Positions 46,446-57,410 are shown, numbered from the stretch's first letter. The stretch: 64,000 nt of DNA from Lasiosphaeria ovina (GCA_033439765.1 JAULSN010000007.1:2852001-2916000), one strand, 5' to 3'. Notes: generated by a model from the sequence alone, not told the origin. A program made the numbers and translations.

Positions 46446-49400
46446 ATGGACGACGTGGAAGAGCGGGGCCCCCGGAAGGCCCACGGCGGCCCTTACACGT
46501 CCAAACACCCCGTACCCACCGTCCAGGGCTACCGCGAGCACCGCGCCGAGCTCAAGGAGCGCCAACAGGAGACCGAGGACCTCCAGAACCAGCAGGACCA
46601 GGATGATGCTGCAGGACAGCGGGCTGCAGCCGGCGACGCCGGTGGCTCGAGGGCCAAACGTGCATATGAGTCGGTCAAGGCCATCGCCAAAAACAAAGAT
46701 CGCCAGGCGGCCACCCACGATCCCTATCCGACCGCAAACCGGAACCAAATTTCGGGTCCGCCGGGAGACGACTCGGAGAGTGGCACCGTCCGAGGTGGCG
46801 ATGACCCGACGCGGGAGGACGCCGAGGGCTCAGAGCCAGACAGCGATGGCAGTCGCGGCCAGCCAGATTCGAAGGACAAGTCCGCGACCGAAACCGTCGC
46901 CGCCTCAATCGACCCAAAGGAGAAGCGCAAGGCTATGAAGAAAACCAAAAGGGGCGGGGGCGGCAGGGAAGTCACCGACCCCGTCACCCACTTGCCCATG
47001 GTGATCCACGACATGACCAACAAGGATCTCGGCGCAGTACCCGAGAACGAACCGACTGTGGGAGAGACGCCGCACACCCTGACGGGCCTCGGCGGCGCCT
47101 CAAAGTCGCAGCAGCAGCTGGGAAAAGAGAAGGCGGGTATTGACAGTGGTCACCAAGGCATGCGCATGATGTTCCCGCCGCCCGAGTTTGAAGACACGAA
47201 GCGCGAGATGGCCAGGACTTACCGCACGGCTCTCGTCGCTGGCCTGGCGTCTGTTAGCTCACTGGCTCTGCTCGCCATGGGTTTCATCGCGCTTCTCCAG
47301 TCAAGCTCCAGCCACTACTCAGCTGGTGTTGGTGGGAATTCGTGGTTCCACCGCTCCGGCGAGGGATACCGGAGCTGGTGGCTGTGGCCATCTGTTTTGG
47401 CGGTGCTCGGATTGGCGGGTGCTGGCTCGTTCGGCATTGTCCTCGCCATTTCTGGCTGGCTGGACAAGAAAGTCGAGGACGTCTTCGAGGACGAAATATG
47501 GGATGCCGCGAGGATGCGCGAGATGGAGCGGAACGACTCGGGCACCGAGCTGCCAGAGTCGGTAGCCTGGCTGAACAGCATGCTGATGTCCATGTGGCCG
47601 CTGATCAACCCCGACCTGTTTGCGTCCCTGGTCGACACGCTCGAGGATGTCATGCAGGCGTCTTTGCCAAAGGTTGTGCGCATGGTGAGCGTCGACGATC
47701 TCGGCCAGGGCAGCGAGGCCATCCGCATCCTGGGCGTGAAGTGGCTTCCTACCGGCGCTGCGGGCCAGTCGGTCGACTCGCAAGGCAACCGCAAGGCGAG
47801 CGAGTCGAACGACCGAGCTGCGCCTGGCGAAGGAGAAATCGACAACGGCGATGGCGGCGGCAAACAACAAAAGGGAGATGGCGGTGACGAGGGCGAGGGG
47901 AACGGCAAGGACCAGTCCCAGGATGCAGAGGCGATCCGCGAAGGCATGGAGGCCGAGGAGGGAGACTTTGTCAACATGGAACTCGCCTTCTCGTATCGGG
48001 CGAGATCGTCAGGCAAGTCTATGAAGAGCAAGGCGAAAAACGCGCACCTCTACCTCAAATTCTACCTGCCCGGCGGCATTGCCGTGCCCGTCTGGGTTGA
48101 GCTGCGAGGCATCGTCGGGATTATGCGGCTTCGCCTCCAACTGACTCCCGACCCGCCATTCATCGACCTTTGCACGCTGACGTTTCTCGGCCAGCCACGA
48201 GCCGACATCTCGTGTATTCCGCTGTCCAAGCATAGCTTGAATCTCATGGACGTGCCGCTCATCTCATCGTTTGTGCAGTCGTCCATCGACGCGGCCTTGG
48301 CCGAATATGTTGCGCCAAAGTCGCTCACGCTGGCGCTCAAGGAGATGCTCGTCGGCGACGACTTCAAGAAGGACACGGTGACGCGCGGCGTCGTGCTTGT
48401 CCACATCAAGCGGGCGCGCGATTTCAAAGACGGCGACGGCGGCTTCGGGCCAATGAAGGGATCGAGCGACTCGTACGTCACCGTCTCGTGGGGGAAATTT
48501 GGGAAACCGCAGACGTGTACCCGCATCATTGTCGACGATCAGAAGCCAAACTGGGACGAGTGGGCGTCCATTCTCGTGTCCCCCGACGAGATCAACGCCG
48601 AGGAGACGCTGCGGCTGCAGATCTGGGATTCGGACAAGCACACGGCCGACGACGATTTGGGACGTGTTGAGCTCAGTCTCAAGGAGATTATGCATGATTC
48701 AAAGACAAAAAACCAGATGTGCGACCGGGAAGACGAGCTGAGGGCGGAAGACCCGGACGAGAAGATGCCCGGCAAGATAGTGTGGTCTGTCGGCTACTTT
48801 GCCAAGGCGCATATCCAGCAGACCCAGCTTGATCAGCAGACGGTCGATCCCAACATTCGCAGTCTAGACACACTCAAAAAGCAAGTGTCGGAAACGGCAA
48901 AGTCCAAGCTACGGGAGGCGCTCGATTCCAAAGACGCGTCCAAGGAGCTGCACCAACAAGAGGTGCAAGACTGCAAGGAGATGGAAGATGCCATGATTAT
49001 CTCGGCGCCGCCCTTGGACGATCTGCCGAGCGGGATCCTGAGCATCCAGATTCACAACATGACGGGGCTTGAGGTGGCTAAGCCGAACCGGAGCAGGACA
49101 AACGGCGCCGGGGACGGCGAGGACAGGGAAGACGAGGCCGAGCAGTCGGACGACCTGCCCGACAGCTACTGCACCATCATCCTGAACCACACCAAGGTCT
49201 ACCGCACGCGGACCAAGCCCAAGAACGCCAAGCCCTTCTTCAATGCCGGCACGGAGCGCTTCGTCAAGGACTGGCGAACCGCTGAGGTCATCGTGTCAGT
49301 CCGCGACAGTCGCGAGGGTGAGAACGACCCGCTCCTCGGCATCGTGTACCTGCCGCTGCGGCGCGTGTTCGAGAAGCGCAGCCAGACTATGGATACTTAC

Positions 49401-50681
49401 CCCCTTGCCGGCGGCATCGGGTACGGCCGCGCACGCATCAGCATGGTCTGGCGCAGCGTCGAGCTCAAGATGCCCTGTGAGCTGATGGGCTGGGACTACG
49501 GCACCATCGAGGTCAAGGCTCCCGTCAAGATCACCAGCGCCGACTTTCCGGAGCAGCTCCGGCAATGCAAGCTGAAATTCAAGACCAAGATTAACAAGGC
49601 CAAGATGCACACCGTCCAAGATGACGGCGACAGTAGCGGCGGCGGGGCGTGGAGGCCCAAGAGAGAGCAGACCGAGGAGGGCGTGTTCCTGGGCGTTATC
49701 AAGCGCTACACGGCGCCGCTCGTCATCGAGTTCCGCCATAAGTCGGTCCTGGCGGACGGGTCGCCGGGGCTGGCCGTGCTGTGGCTGGGGTCGATTCCGG
49801 ACGAGGAGGAGCGAACGGTGAAGCTGCAGGTGTGGAAGGGTGGCAAGAAGCAGCTGCAGCGGGCGCGGGCGTGCGCCAGCTACAACGGGCTCGACGACGG
49901 CGAGAAGCCCCTCGGCGAGATGGAGCTCACGGTCAGATTCTGGCGCGGGCTGAGCGGGTTCCACAAGGCATACTCTCACCGGTCTAGGAACGCGGATGTC
50001 AGGGGCGTCATGGAGGTGCTGGACACGGTCAATGATGAGAAGATGGCCGAGGGCGAGGCCGAGGGCGAGGGCGAGGCCGAGGTCGATGATCAGGGTGCCA
50101 AGGACAGCCACGGCGAGGCGGGGGCGAGCAAAGACGACTCGTTTTCGGACCTGGGGTTTGATAGCGACTCGGGCTCGGACACTGACTCGTCGTCATCCGA
50201 GTCTGACGAAGACGGCAACGGACTGGGGAAGAAGCAAGAGTCGCGCGAGGAGGCCGAAAAGCGCAAGATGCTCCGCAAAGCCGGCGACAGCTCGTCGTCG
50301 TCTTCATCTGGTGGAGAGTCAGACTCTGAGGGCGGCGGCGGCGGCGGCGGCGGCGGCGCTGGCGGCGGCAGCGGCAGCGGGAGGAGCAAATCGCTCACCA
50401 AGCCGGTCAAGAAGCTGCCGGCCAAGCTCAAGCAGCAGACGTCATCGCTGCTCAACGGGAAGGGCGGCAGCGACGACGACGGAAAGAGGGGGGTCGTGTC
50501 GCAGATGCAGGACTACAAGCGCCACCACAAGCAGCTGCACCGGCAGCACAAGGGCGTGATGCAGTGGAAGGCGGCTAGGACGCTGGACTGGATGGCCGAC
50601 AAGGTCAAGGAGAGCAAGGGCAAGGCGGTCGATGCCTTTCACCACAGCGACAAGGGGCAGGGCATCGAGACCGAGGTGTGA
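46446..50681 (+). CDS. SMP/C2-domain membrane-contact protein, Mug190-like
   Basis: Single exon, 1,411 residues. A long charged N-terminus (about 1-255) precedes two hydrophobic segments (about 258-285, LVAGLASVSSLALLAMGFIAL; about 315-340, VLAVLGLAGAGSFGIVLAISGW) that could form an ER hairpin. An SMP-like lipid-transfer domain follows (about 360-635: SVAWLNSMLMSMWPLINPDLF, then LYLKFYLPGGIAVPVWVELRG and LCTLTFLGQPRADISCIPL), interrupted by an acidic insert. A first C2 domain (about 645-760) has DFKDGDGG, SSDSYVTVSWG and IWDSDKHTADDDLG, with acidic residues fit to bind calcium. A second C2 (about 860-1,000) has a long insert and fewer such acids. The tail is acidic and Ser/Gly-rich (poly-Gly at about 1,295-1,310), ending basic. 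Architecture matches fungal Mug190 and tricalbin/E-Syt tethers. By inference it works at ER-plasma membrane contacts. Confidence 0.88.
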   Translation: MDDVEERGPRKAHGGPYTSKHPVPTVQGYREHRAELKERQQETEDLQNQQDQDDAAGQRAAAGDAGGSRAKRAYESVKAIAKNKDRQAATHDPYPTANRNQISGPPGDDSESGTVRGGDDPTREDAEGSEPDSDGSRGQPDSKDKSATETVAASIDPKEKRKAMKKTKRGGGGREVTDPVTHLPMVIHDMTNKDLGAVPENEPTVGETPHTLTGLGGASKSQQQLGKEKAGIDSGHQGMRMMFPPPEFEDTKREMARTYRTALVAGLASVSSLALLAMGFIALLQSSSSHYSAGVGGNSWFHRSGEGYRSWWLWPSVLAVLGLAGAGSFGIVLAISGWLDKKVEDVFEDEIWDAARMREMERNDSGTELPESVAWLNSMLMSMWPLINPDLFASLVDTLEDVMQASLPKVVRMVSVDDLGQGSEAIRILGVKWLPTGAAGQSVDSQGNRKASESNDRAAPGEGEIDNGDGGGKQQKGDGGDEGEGNGKDQSQDAEAIREGMEAEEGDFVNMELAFSYRARSSGKSMKSKAKNAHLYLKFYLPGGIAVPVWVELRGIVGIMRLRLQLTPDPPFIDLCTLTFLGQPRADISCIPLSKHSLNLMDVPLISSFVQSSIDAALAEYVAPKSLTLALKEMLVGDDFKKDTVTRGVVLVHIKRARDFKDGDGGFGPMKGSSDSYVTVSWGKFGKPQTCTRIIVDDQKPNWDEWASILVSPDEINAEETLRLQIWDSDKHTADDDLGRVELSLKEIMHDSKTKNQMCDREDELRAEDPDEKMPGKIVWSVGYFAKAHIQQTQLDQQTVDPNIRSLDTLKKQVSETAKSKLREALDSKDASKELHQQEVQDCKEMEDAMIISAPPLDDLPSGILSIQIHNMTGLEVAKPNRSRTNGAGDGEDREDEAEQSDDLPDSYCTIILNHTKVYRTRTKPKNAKPFFNAGTERFVKDWRTAEVIVSVRDSREGENDPLLGIVYLPLRRVFEKRSQTMDTYPLAGGIGYGRARISMVWRSVELKMPCELMGWDYGTIEVKAPVKITSADFPEQLRQCKLKFKTKINKAKMHTVQDDGDSSGGGAWRPKREQTEEGVFLGVIKRYTAPLVIEFRHKSVLADGSPGLAVLWLGSIPDEEERTVKLQVWKGGKKQLQRARACASYNGLDDGEKPLGEMELTVRFWRGLSGFHKAYSHRSRNADVRGVMEVLDTVNDEKMAEGEAEGEGEAEVDDQGAKDSHGEAGASKDDSFSDLGFDSDSGSDTDSSSSESDEDGNGLGKKQESREEAEKRKMLRKAGDSSSSSSSGGESDSEGGGGGGGGGAGGGSGSGRSKSLTKPVKKLPAKLKQQTSSLLNGKGGSDDDGKRGVVSQMQDYKRHHKQLHRQHKGVMQWKAARTLDWMADKVKESKGKAVDAFHHSDKGQGIETEV

Positions 50682-51226
50682 TGGCGGCTGGGTCTGGGTC
50701 GATCATGGGTTGCGGCAATAATTATTATTAGATTGGAGTTTGGATTGCCATGCACCTAGGAAATTGTGTCAACAAAAGCCATTTCCACGTTTTCACCTCC
50801 ACGAGTGTCTCAACGAGAATCTCTGGCTGTTGGGTGCTTGCTTGGACTTTTTTTCGTCCCAGCTTAGCCTCACCATCCGGCCGGCTCCTTGGGTGCCCGT
50901 CTTGGCTCCATTCCAAGAAACCCTTTGGAGTCGTAAGGGTACCCTCCTCGCCGCATGGACCTCTCTTTCATTTGTTCTTCTGCATCGACCTGGTTGAGTG
51001 GGCGAGGTGAGTGACTGTCGAGTCGACTGGCCGTTATCCTCGGTTCTCTTGCTTGGCGCGGATAAATTCCGCACCGTGGTGCAGGTTAGGCTGCCCGTGC
51101 GCCGTTGATTGGACGCTGGCGGGGCTGATCATCAGGGGGTGTTCAGGGTCTTGAACGCCCAATGACGGCAACCCACCCTTGCCACCTTAGGTTATCGGCA
51201 TCTCAACGGCAACCACCACCACTAGA
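50682..51226. other. Intergenic
   Basis: 3' flank of the Mug190-like gene and promoter of the Zn2Cys6 gene (same strand). No gene seen. Confidence 0.45.
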
Positions 51227-53656
51227 ATGGATTTCCAGCCACGACGGACGGCTTCCGACGACAACGAGGGCGAGCGGCGGAAGCGTAGAGCAATTGCGCA
51301 GGGACAGAGGGCATGCGGGCCGTGCCGGATCCGCAAGGTTCGGTGCAGCTACGAACTGCCCTGCCAGACTTGCAGCGACCGACAGCACCCCCAATTGTGT
51401 ATCTATGATGCCCCAGTGAAGCGCGTCCTCCTGGCGAGCCCCGCAGCTGCGACTGCGACTGCGACTGCGAATGCAAAATTCACTGCCCACAGTGTCCAGC
51501 TCGCATCTCCCGTCTCATCTGCCTACTCGGCGACGCCGGGACCGCCAACACCGGCCCCGGGACAAACAGCATGGACGCCTTCCAGAAGCGACTGGGACCA
51601 GCTGGTGGCCAAGATTGACAATCTGGAGCAAGGGGTGCGGGCAGTGCGCGACGAGCTGGCCCGCTGGCCCGCGGTGGCGAAACACAAGTACAACCCCGCC
51701 GCCAGCCAAGACTCTCTCTCGTCTAATGACCCCAATGGAGCCGACCCCGACTCGGTCTCGGTCTCGGTCTCGCACTCGGACGGCGCCGGCGCCGGCACTG
51801 GCGTCGGCGCCGGCACCGGCACCGCGCAGGACGCGGTGCACTCGGTGCATCCCGTGACGGGCGAGCACGTGTTCCTCGGGGCGCACTCGGTGCCGGCCAT
51901 GGCCATGGCCCTGAGCCAGCAGCAGCCCGAAAACGAGTCGTCGGCGTCCGTGTCCATGGTGCGCGACCTGCTCGACAAGAGCGTGCTGCCCATCTTCACC
52001 CTCGACAACGATAGCACCACGTACCCCTTTGTCGACCTCTGGGGGCTGCCCCACGCCTCGCCCGTGCGCATCGAGAAGCTGTGCGCCATGCTGCCCTCCG
52101 ACTCCGAGTGCCTGCAGCACATCCGCCAGTACCGCGACACGGCCCACGTCCTCTTTCCAGCCATCGTCAACATGCACCAGTTCGAGTCCGAGGTCACCAG
52201 GTTCCTCGTCACCCGCACCACCCAGACCACCGACCCCGACCCCCCGCCCCTGACCGAGCAGAACGTCTACGGCAAGACCGTACACTGGCTCGGCCTCTTG
52301 TTCGCCTGCCTGGCCTCGGGCTACCAGTGCTCAAACCTGTCGCGCCGGGAGCGCCAGCTCACCTCTCAAGTCTACGGTGCGCGCCTTACCTATCCTCCTC
52401 CTTCCTAGGCGTCTTGGCGACTTGCTGACTCTTTAGCCTCCACAGTCTGCTGCGCGTACGAATGCCTGCGCATCATCAACTATCTGTCGTGCAGTCAACT
52501 CGACGACATCCAGAACCTCCTCGTGCTCGGGAATGTGATATCGAACTCGATGAATGCCGGCATAGCCTGGGCGCTGCTGGGTGCGCTGAAATCTGCTGCT
52601 CTGGTGTCGTGATATGAGCTGACTCTGCAAAGGTTTGACAATCCGGCTGGCACAGGGCATGGGGCTGCACCATGAACCTCTTTCGCGGGATCTGCCGAGC
52701 GAGGAGAGGATCCTGCGGCACGAAATCTGGTTAGTCTTCCCGCAAGCTCGACAACCTGGAAACATGAACTGATCATGTCGAGGAACAGGTCTCGCATCAT
52801 CTGGCAGGACAGCTTGCTGTCCATATCCTACGACCGAGCGACTCCCACGGCAAACCTGACACGGTGGGACACGCCGCACCTGGCACCGCCCGGCGACGGC
52901 TTTTCGTACACAGAGTGCATGCTCCAGCTGTGCACCATCGCCCTGGACGTCGTCGGCAGCCGCACCCAGCGGACGGGCTTCCAGCGCGAGCTGCAGCGCA
53001 TCGAAGAGCGCCGGCGCGAGGTCGAGGCGATATCGCAGCAGGCCCAGGCGCACCTGCGCGAGCCGTCGGCGTGCGCCCTGATGAAGGACCACCTGGAGCA
53101 CTGGAACTGGCGGCTGCACCGTTCGTACGTCGTCTCGGAGCTGTGCCGGCCCATGCTGGCCAAGCAGCGTGATCACCACCACCACCACCACAGCCACGGC
53201 CACGGCAACAGCGACGCCGTCGTCGCCACCCTGCGGCGCGTCTGCATCGACGCGCTAGTCGACACGGTCGACGCCTTCGCCAAGCTGCAGAACCTGACGG
53301 CCTTTGCACGAACTTCCTGGGCGGCTGTCCACCGCTCGCTCGGTTCGGCGCTGCTGCTGGGCATCCTGGGCGAGCCGGCGCGCAGCGAGCGCGTGCGCCT
53401 CATGCTCGACCAGCTCGTCGCCGTCATGCTCAGCTTCGAGTACGCCGACGCCTCCGAGATGCCCGGCCCCGTCACCCGCGCCGTCGAGGCCCTGCAGCGC
53501 CTCAACATCCAGGACGGAGCCGCGGGAGGGGACGACGGCTCGCAGGCCTCGCAGGGCTCGTCTCCCTACGCCCAGATGGAGCGCATTCTCTGGGGCGCGG
53601 ATTTGCGGCTGTCTACGACGTGGGGCAGCGACGGCGTTGCGGACGAGTTCCTGTAG
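51227..53656 (+). CDS. Zn2Cys6 fungal transcription factor
   Basis: Four exons: 51,227-52,376, 52,437-52,580, 52,633-52,729, 52,789-53,656; 752 residues. The binuclear zinc cluster lies near the N-terminus (residues 30-58): C-x2-C-x6-C-x5-C-x2-C-x8-C, with basic RIRKVRC inside and RRKRR before it, for DNA binding in the nucleus. A short coiled coil (WDQLVAKIDNLEQGVRAVRDEL) probably mediates dimerisation. The region from IEKLCAMLPSD to the end fits the fungal transcription factor middle homology domain, with the family marker GLTIRLAQGMGLHHEP rebuilt exactly across intron 2 and RHEIWSRIIWQDS across intron 3. A His-rich run (HHHHHHSHGHGN) follows. Target genes cannot be told; neighbours give no cluster. 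Confidence 0.9.
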
Positions 53657-54215
53657 CATTCGGGTTTAATTCTATAAATTTCACGTCAACCCGGCGATGG
53701 CCGGGCCTGGGGGTTTTAAGGGATGCCGCCCCGGTGCCATTTGTTACTCACTGCCGCTACCGCGACTAAGCGCCATCTGCCCACTTGCTGCAATGATGCG
53801 GCCATTATCTGGCCGCGCTACCAAGTCTAGACCCCGAATTAGTGTGCCGAGGCGGAAGTTTCGGCGGGTTCGGCGATCTCGGCGATCTCGGCGATCTCGG
53901 CGATCTCGGCGATCTCGGCGGGCTCGGTGGTCTCGGCGGGCTCGGGGCGGGTCGCAGTTTGCTGCCGTCCGATTGGGTCGGCGGCCCTCTCTGTAGAGTA
54001 CGTACTGCACCGAGCCTCCCGCACTGTGGTATTGCTTATTAGCGAGTGCTTCGTCCCGAGCTAGCGTTGTCCCTTTGAGACCCCGCGCGCCCCTGTATAT
54101 AGAAAGTCGAAAGTCCCAAGTCATCCCAGTCATGACGAGTCTCGCAAGGATCACCAAACACCACACGAACAGGAACTAAGATTTCTGCCACTCACCACTT
54201 TGTCTCCAATTGAAC
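53657..54215. other. Intergenic between two transcription factor genes
   Basis: Carries the 9-bp minisatellite at 53,872-53,943 and the promoter of the bHLH gene. Confidence 0.5.
53872..53943 (+). repeat. 9-bp minisatellite, unit GGCGATCTC
   Basis: Five perfect units (53,872-53,916) followed by three variants (GGCGGGCTC, GGTGGTCTC, GGCGGGCTC). All six frames stay open because the unit is a multiple of three, which creates false ORFs on both strands. Confidence 0.93.
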
Positions 54216-55325
54216 ATGCCAAAGTCAACCACATCATCCGGCATGGACCCCCAATTCGATACCATCAACCTCTCGGCACCGTGGTATAACGACACGACAC
54301 TCATGGTGAGTTCTCGTCTCCTCGTTTCAATAAGATGCAATACTGACACAGCAACTCAGTTTGACGACGACAATCTATTCTGGGAGCCGCTGACGACACT
54401 CGGCTCAGAAGCACCCGACGACTCCGCCTTCTGCCAGCCCGCCAATCTCGTCTCGCCCGGCACCGACCGCGCGCTCACGTCTAGCGCGTACGGCTCGCCC
54501 GCGGACGAATTCTCTCAAAGCCCGTCGTCTTCGTCCTCATCATCCTACCCGTGGTCGCCCGCGCTCCAGCCCGCCAGCCTCTCTCTGAGCAGCAGCATCC
54601 AACTCGGCGCCGCCGACGGACTCGACTTCGACCTCGGCTCGCCGCTCGACGCGCTCAGCCCCTGGAACGACAGCCTCGGCGAGGACGACATGGGTTCCAG
54701 CTTGACTCCCGACCCGCCCACGGCCGCTAAACCGACGCGGGCTGCAAGCCCCCAGACAGCACCCGCGCCCAAGCTCCGCGCCAGCCGCATGCGCGGCGTG
54801 GGCAGGACGACGAACAACAAGAGCAGTAGCATCAGCAGCCTGGCAAGCAGCCACGGCGGCGGCGGCGGCAGTGGCGGCGGCGGCAGTGGCGGCGGCGGTG
54901 GCGGCGACGACAAGCGCCGCCGCAGCTGCCACAACCTGGTCGAGAAGAAATACCGCAACCGGCTCAACCACCAGTTCGAGCTGCTGCTGGCCGCGCTGCA
55001 CGAGACGGCGGCGACGATGGCGACACAGGCCGACAATGGGGAGGGCGAGAGCGACATCCATGCTGATGGCGTTAGCCTCGGCGACGGCAGCAGCACCAAG
55101 ACGCTCGGCAAGGCCGTTGTGCTGCAGCTCGCGCGCGAGGCCGTGCTCGGGCTCGAGAGGCGCAACCGCGGGCTCACGGCGCAGCTGGAGCGCATGCGCG
55201 CCGTGGTTGATGGAAGGGACTGTTTCTACGGGACTCGGACGGGTGCGAACGTTGCTGAGATTACCGAGATTGCTGCTGGGGCTGGGATGCGGAGGGCGGT
55301 TGGGCGGAGGAGGATGGCTGTTTAG
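54216..55325 (+). CDS. bHLH transcription factor, SREBP-type basic region
   Basis: Two exons (54,216-54,305 and 54,360-55,325; intron 54,306-54,359, GTGAGT...CAG with branch site ACTGAC), 351 residues. The N-terminal half is acidic and Ser-rich, as in an activation domain. After a Gly-rich linker, KRRRSCHNLVEKKYRNRLN (about 214-232) is a basic region with the tyrosine in place of arginine that marks SREBP-like factors, followed by helix 1 (HQFELLLAALHETAA), a long loop, and helix 2 (TKTLGKAVVLQLAREAVLGLERR), then a leucine-zipper-like extension. No membrane spans follow, so it is not a full-length SREBP; it is likely a soluble nuclear factor. The 54-nt intron is a multiple of three with no stop, so retention would add 18 residues. 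Start is the ATG at 54,216. Confidence 0.88.
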   Translation: MPKSTTSSGMDPQFDTINLSAPWYNDTTLMVSSRLLVSIRCNTDTATQFDDDNLFWEPLTTLGSEAPDDSAFCQPANLVSPGTDRALTSSAYGSPADEFSQSPSSSSSSSYPWSPALQPASLSLSSSIQLGAADGLDFDLGSPLDALSPWNDSLGEDDMGSSLTPDPPTAAKPTRAASPQTAPAPKLRASRMRGVGRTTNNKSSSISSLASSHGGGGGSGGGGSGGGGGGDDKRRRSCHNLVEKKYRNRLNHQFELLLAALHETAATMATQADNGEGESDIHADGVSLGDGSSTKTLGKAVVLQLAREAVLGLERRNRGLTAQLERMRAVVDGRDCFYGTRTGANVAEITEIAAGAGMRRAVGRRRMAV

Positions 55326-55603
55326 TGACGGCTTGGTCGGGGTTGGCTTTTTCCCTTTGTGACTAGGAGCGTGGCGTTTGGGTTTATATTCGGGCTTGTT
55401 GTGTTTCATACGAAAGCGAAGGATGCCAGCTGGTTAACGTTATACCTTGGTCTGCTCGAGTTTCGTCTGCCATGCATGTCAATGGCACAGAGGGTTATTT
55501 CCAGAGCTCTTCGGAAATTGGATTCAAGAAGAGCCATTCGCACCACCACATACATAATTATAGAGCTCTAATTAATTATATGCACAAACACATACCAACA
55601 AAC

Positions 55604-56164
55604 TCACTCCCCCTTCGGCAGAACCTCATTCACCCACTCACTCTCAAACTTGACCCCACTCAGCTTAAACAGCTGCGTAATCGGACAGCGGCGCTCCGTC
55701 TCGCTCACAAAATGCCTAAACCCCGCCGCCTCGCTGCCCCCAGGAATATCCGTCTGCACCTTCACCTCGACAACGACACCCTCCCAATTGGGATTCCCCT
55801 CTGCCGCGCCGCCGACCAGCACGGCCGTCGGCAGCGCGCCGCGCACCGTCACGCTCCAAACCCCCAGCGCAACCCCCTGGTCGCGCGCCACCACGCTGCC
55901 CGTCACCTGGTTGCACGCGCCCAGGCTCGCCAGCGAGTACGCCACGGGCGACGGCGCCGAGTCGCCGCCGCCGAGCGTCGTGTACGTGTCCGACGGGATC
56001 GTGTAGGGCTTGTCCTGCACCGAGATGGTCTGGAACGTCCCCCGCCCGGCCCCGCGCACGACGACGGGGATGGTGGGGAATTGTGCGGATGTGGACTGCG
56101 CCCGGCGGAGGAGCGGTTGGGCGCGGACGGCGTGCCTTGCGAGGCGGGCGGGGAGCTTGAACAT
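55604..56164 (-). CDS. OsmC/Ohr-family peroxide-handling protein, mitochondrial
   Basis: Single exon, 186 residues. OsmC/Ohr proteins reduce organic hydroperoxides with a pair of cysteines. The first about 25 residues (MFKLPARLARHAVRAQPLLRRAQS) are basic and amphipathic, as in a mitochondrial presequence. The core has SPVAYSLASLGACNQVTGSVVA with the first reactive cysteine and ETERRCPITQLFKLSGV with the second, resolving cysteine, plus the central beta strands. Length fits the family. It is convergent with the bHLH gene, 278 nt apart. Confidence 0.9.
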   Translation of the reverse strand: MFKLPARLARHAVRAQPLLRRAQSTSAQFPTIPVVVRGAGRGTFQTISVQDKPYTIPSDTYTTLGGGDSAPSPVAYSLASLGACNQVTGSVVARDQGVALGVWSVTVRGALPTAVLVGGAAEGNPNWEGVVVEVKVQTDIPGGSEAAGFRHFVSETERRCPITQLFKLSGVKFESEWVNEVLPKGE

Positions 56165-57410
56165 GGTGACGGTGGGGTTTTGTGTTTGTTTCGTGGCGTG
56201 TTTATTAGCTTGAAAGCCGTTGAGTCGTTGTGTTTTTGAGCGAGGTGGTCGTTGACCGTCGAACGATTATTCTCCACAAGGATGGAACACCACAGCGACG
56301 ATGGCCGTTGGCGCGGCTTTGTATGTTTCTGTCCATTCCTGCCGGTGGAGAATCGCGCTGCGCTAGTCGGCTTGCGCCATCTCCCCGGAAAATGGCGATG
56401 CGCAGGGTTGTCCAAATTGCGAGGCTTGATCATTCATCCCATTCCCGAGAACGTCTAGCCCAGTGCGTAATTATTATTATGTAAAACCCCAACCCCGATG
56501 GGGTTGTCTTGGGTCTGAAGCCTTCTAGCGGCGGGGGAGTTGGGCTTGCGTGGAGGCAAAATATCTTCTTATTGCGACCGCTTATATAACTAGAGTAATT
56601 AGTTGTTGATCTTTTTGGCAAAATGGAGTACGTCCTCTCGACGGGAAGTTCCATCTTTGGTCCAACCCACTCGTAATATGCACAACAATCGTGAGTCTGT
56701 CTTCGTACAAACCACCGCCGCCCAACCAACTTCGCCCAACCAAAGGCGAAGATGCGTTGCTCAGATGTGTCGAGAGGCTCCTCAAGAGATGTATCCACCA
56801 CTGCCGATTCGACCAGAGTATTTGAACTCGGACGGCACACGGCCGGCTTCTGGTCAGAGCGCTGCCAGGTTTTTATTCCCGTGGAAATGAAATAAGCAGC
56901 GGGCTTACAGGCCATGGCCCGGCTCAGCAAGCGGCCGCCCGTCATGTCATACCGAATGCTGCCCGCGCCTTGCCAAAAGGCTGGGCCGTTGCAACACCTT
57001 TGGTCGGACCCAGTTTCGCTTAGGTATTGTTGGTGTGGGATGGGGCAATAGGCACATCCTTTTCACTTTCATCAACGTTGGCCGATGATTCGCAAGTTGT
57101 TGTCGCGTCATCATCCATGTTTTACAAGAGCATTCATTGCACCGTGTTCTAAAATCATTGAGAGCTTTTGTTCGTATCAATGTAATGTATTCCATCTCTC
57201 CTAGATACAACACAACCTCTCTGTGAGATGAGAGTTGCGAACAGTCGCCCATTGGCTGAGATCTCTATTCCACGCTCGTCGTCTAATGACAACTTCTCAA
57301 ATGGTATAGGTAATTACACAAAAAGTCTGGATCGGGACAGCTGAAGAGGAACCGTCATCAAGGCAGCATTGGCGTCAGCTGCCGCACACGCGCACACGCA
57401 CAAACCGCGC
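56165..57410. other. Intergenic
   Basis: Promoter of the OsmC gene and 3' flank of the next gene. No gene supported. Confidence 0.45.

Noticed and set aside
49296..50111. 271-codon minus-strand ORF
   Set aside because: Antisense shadow of the Mug190-like gene.
51515..52285. 256- and 235-codon minus-strand ORFs
   Set aside because: Antisense to the Zn2Cys6 gene; Gly/Val/His-rich composition reflects GC-rich codons on the other strand.
53697..54166. ORFs with RRSRRSRR-type or AEIAEI-type repeats on both strands
   Set aside because: Produced by the 9-bp minisatellite, which keeps every frame open.
54210..54215. Start of the bHLH protein at 54,210
   Set aside because: That codon is TTG; the first ATG is at 54,216.
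54540..55409. 289-codon minus-strand ORF
   Set aside because: Antisense to the bHLH gene, low-complexity Ala/Val/Arg.
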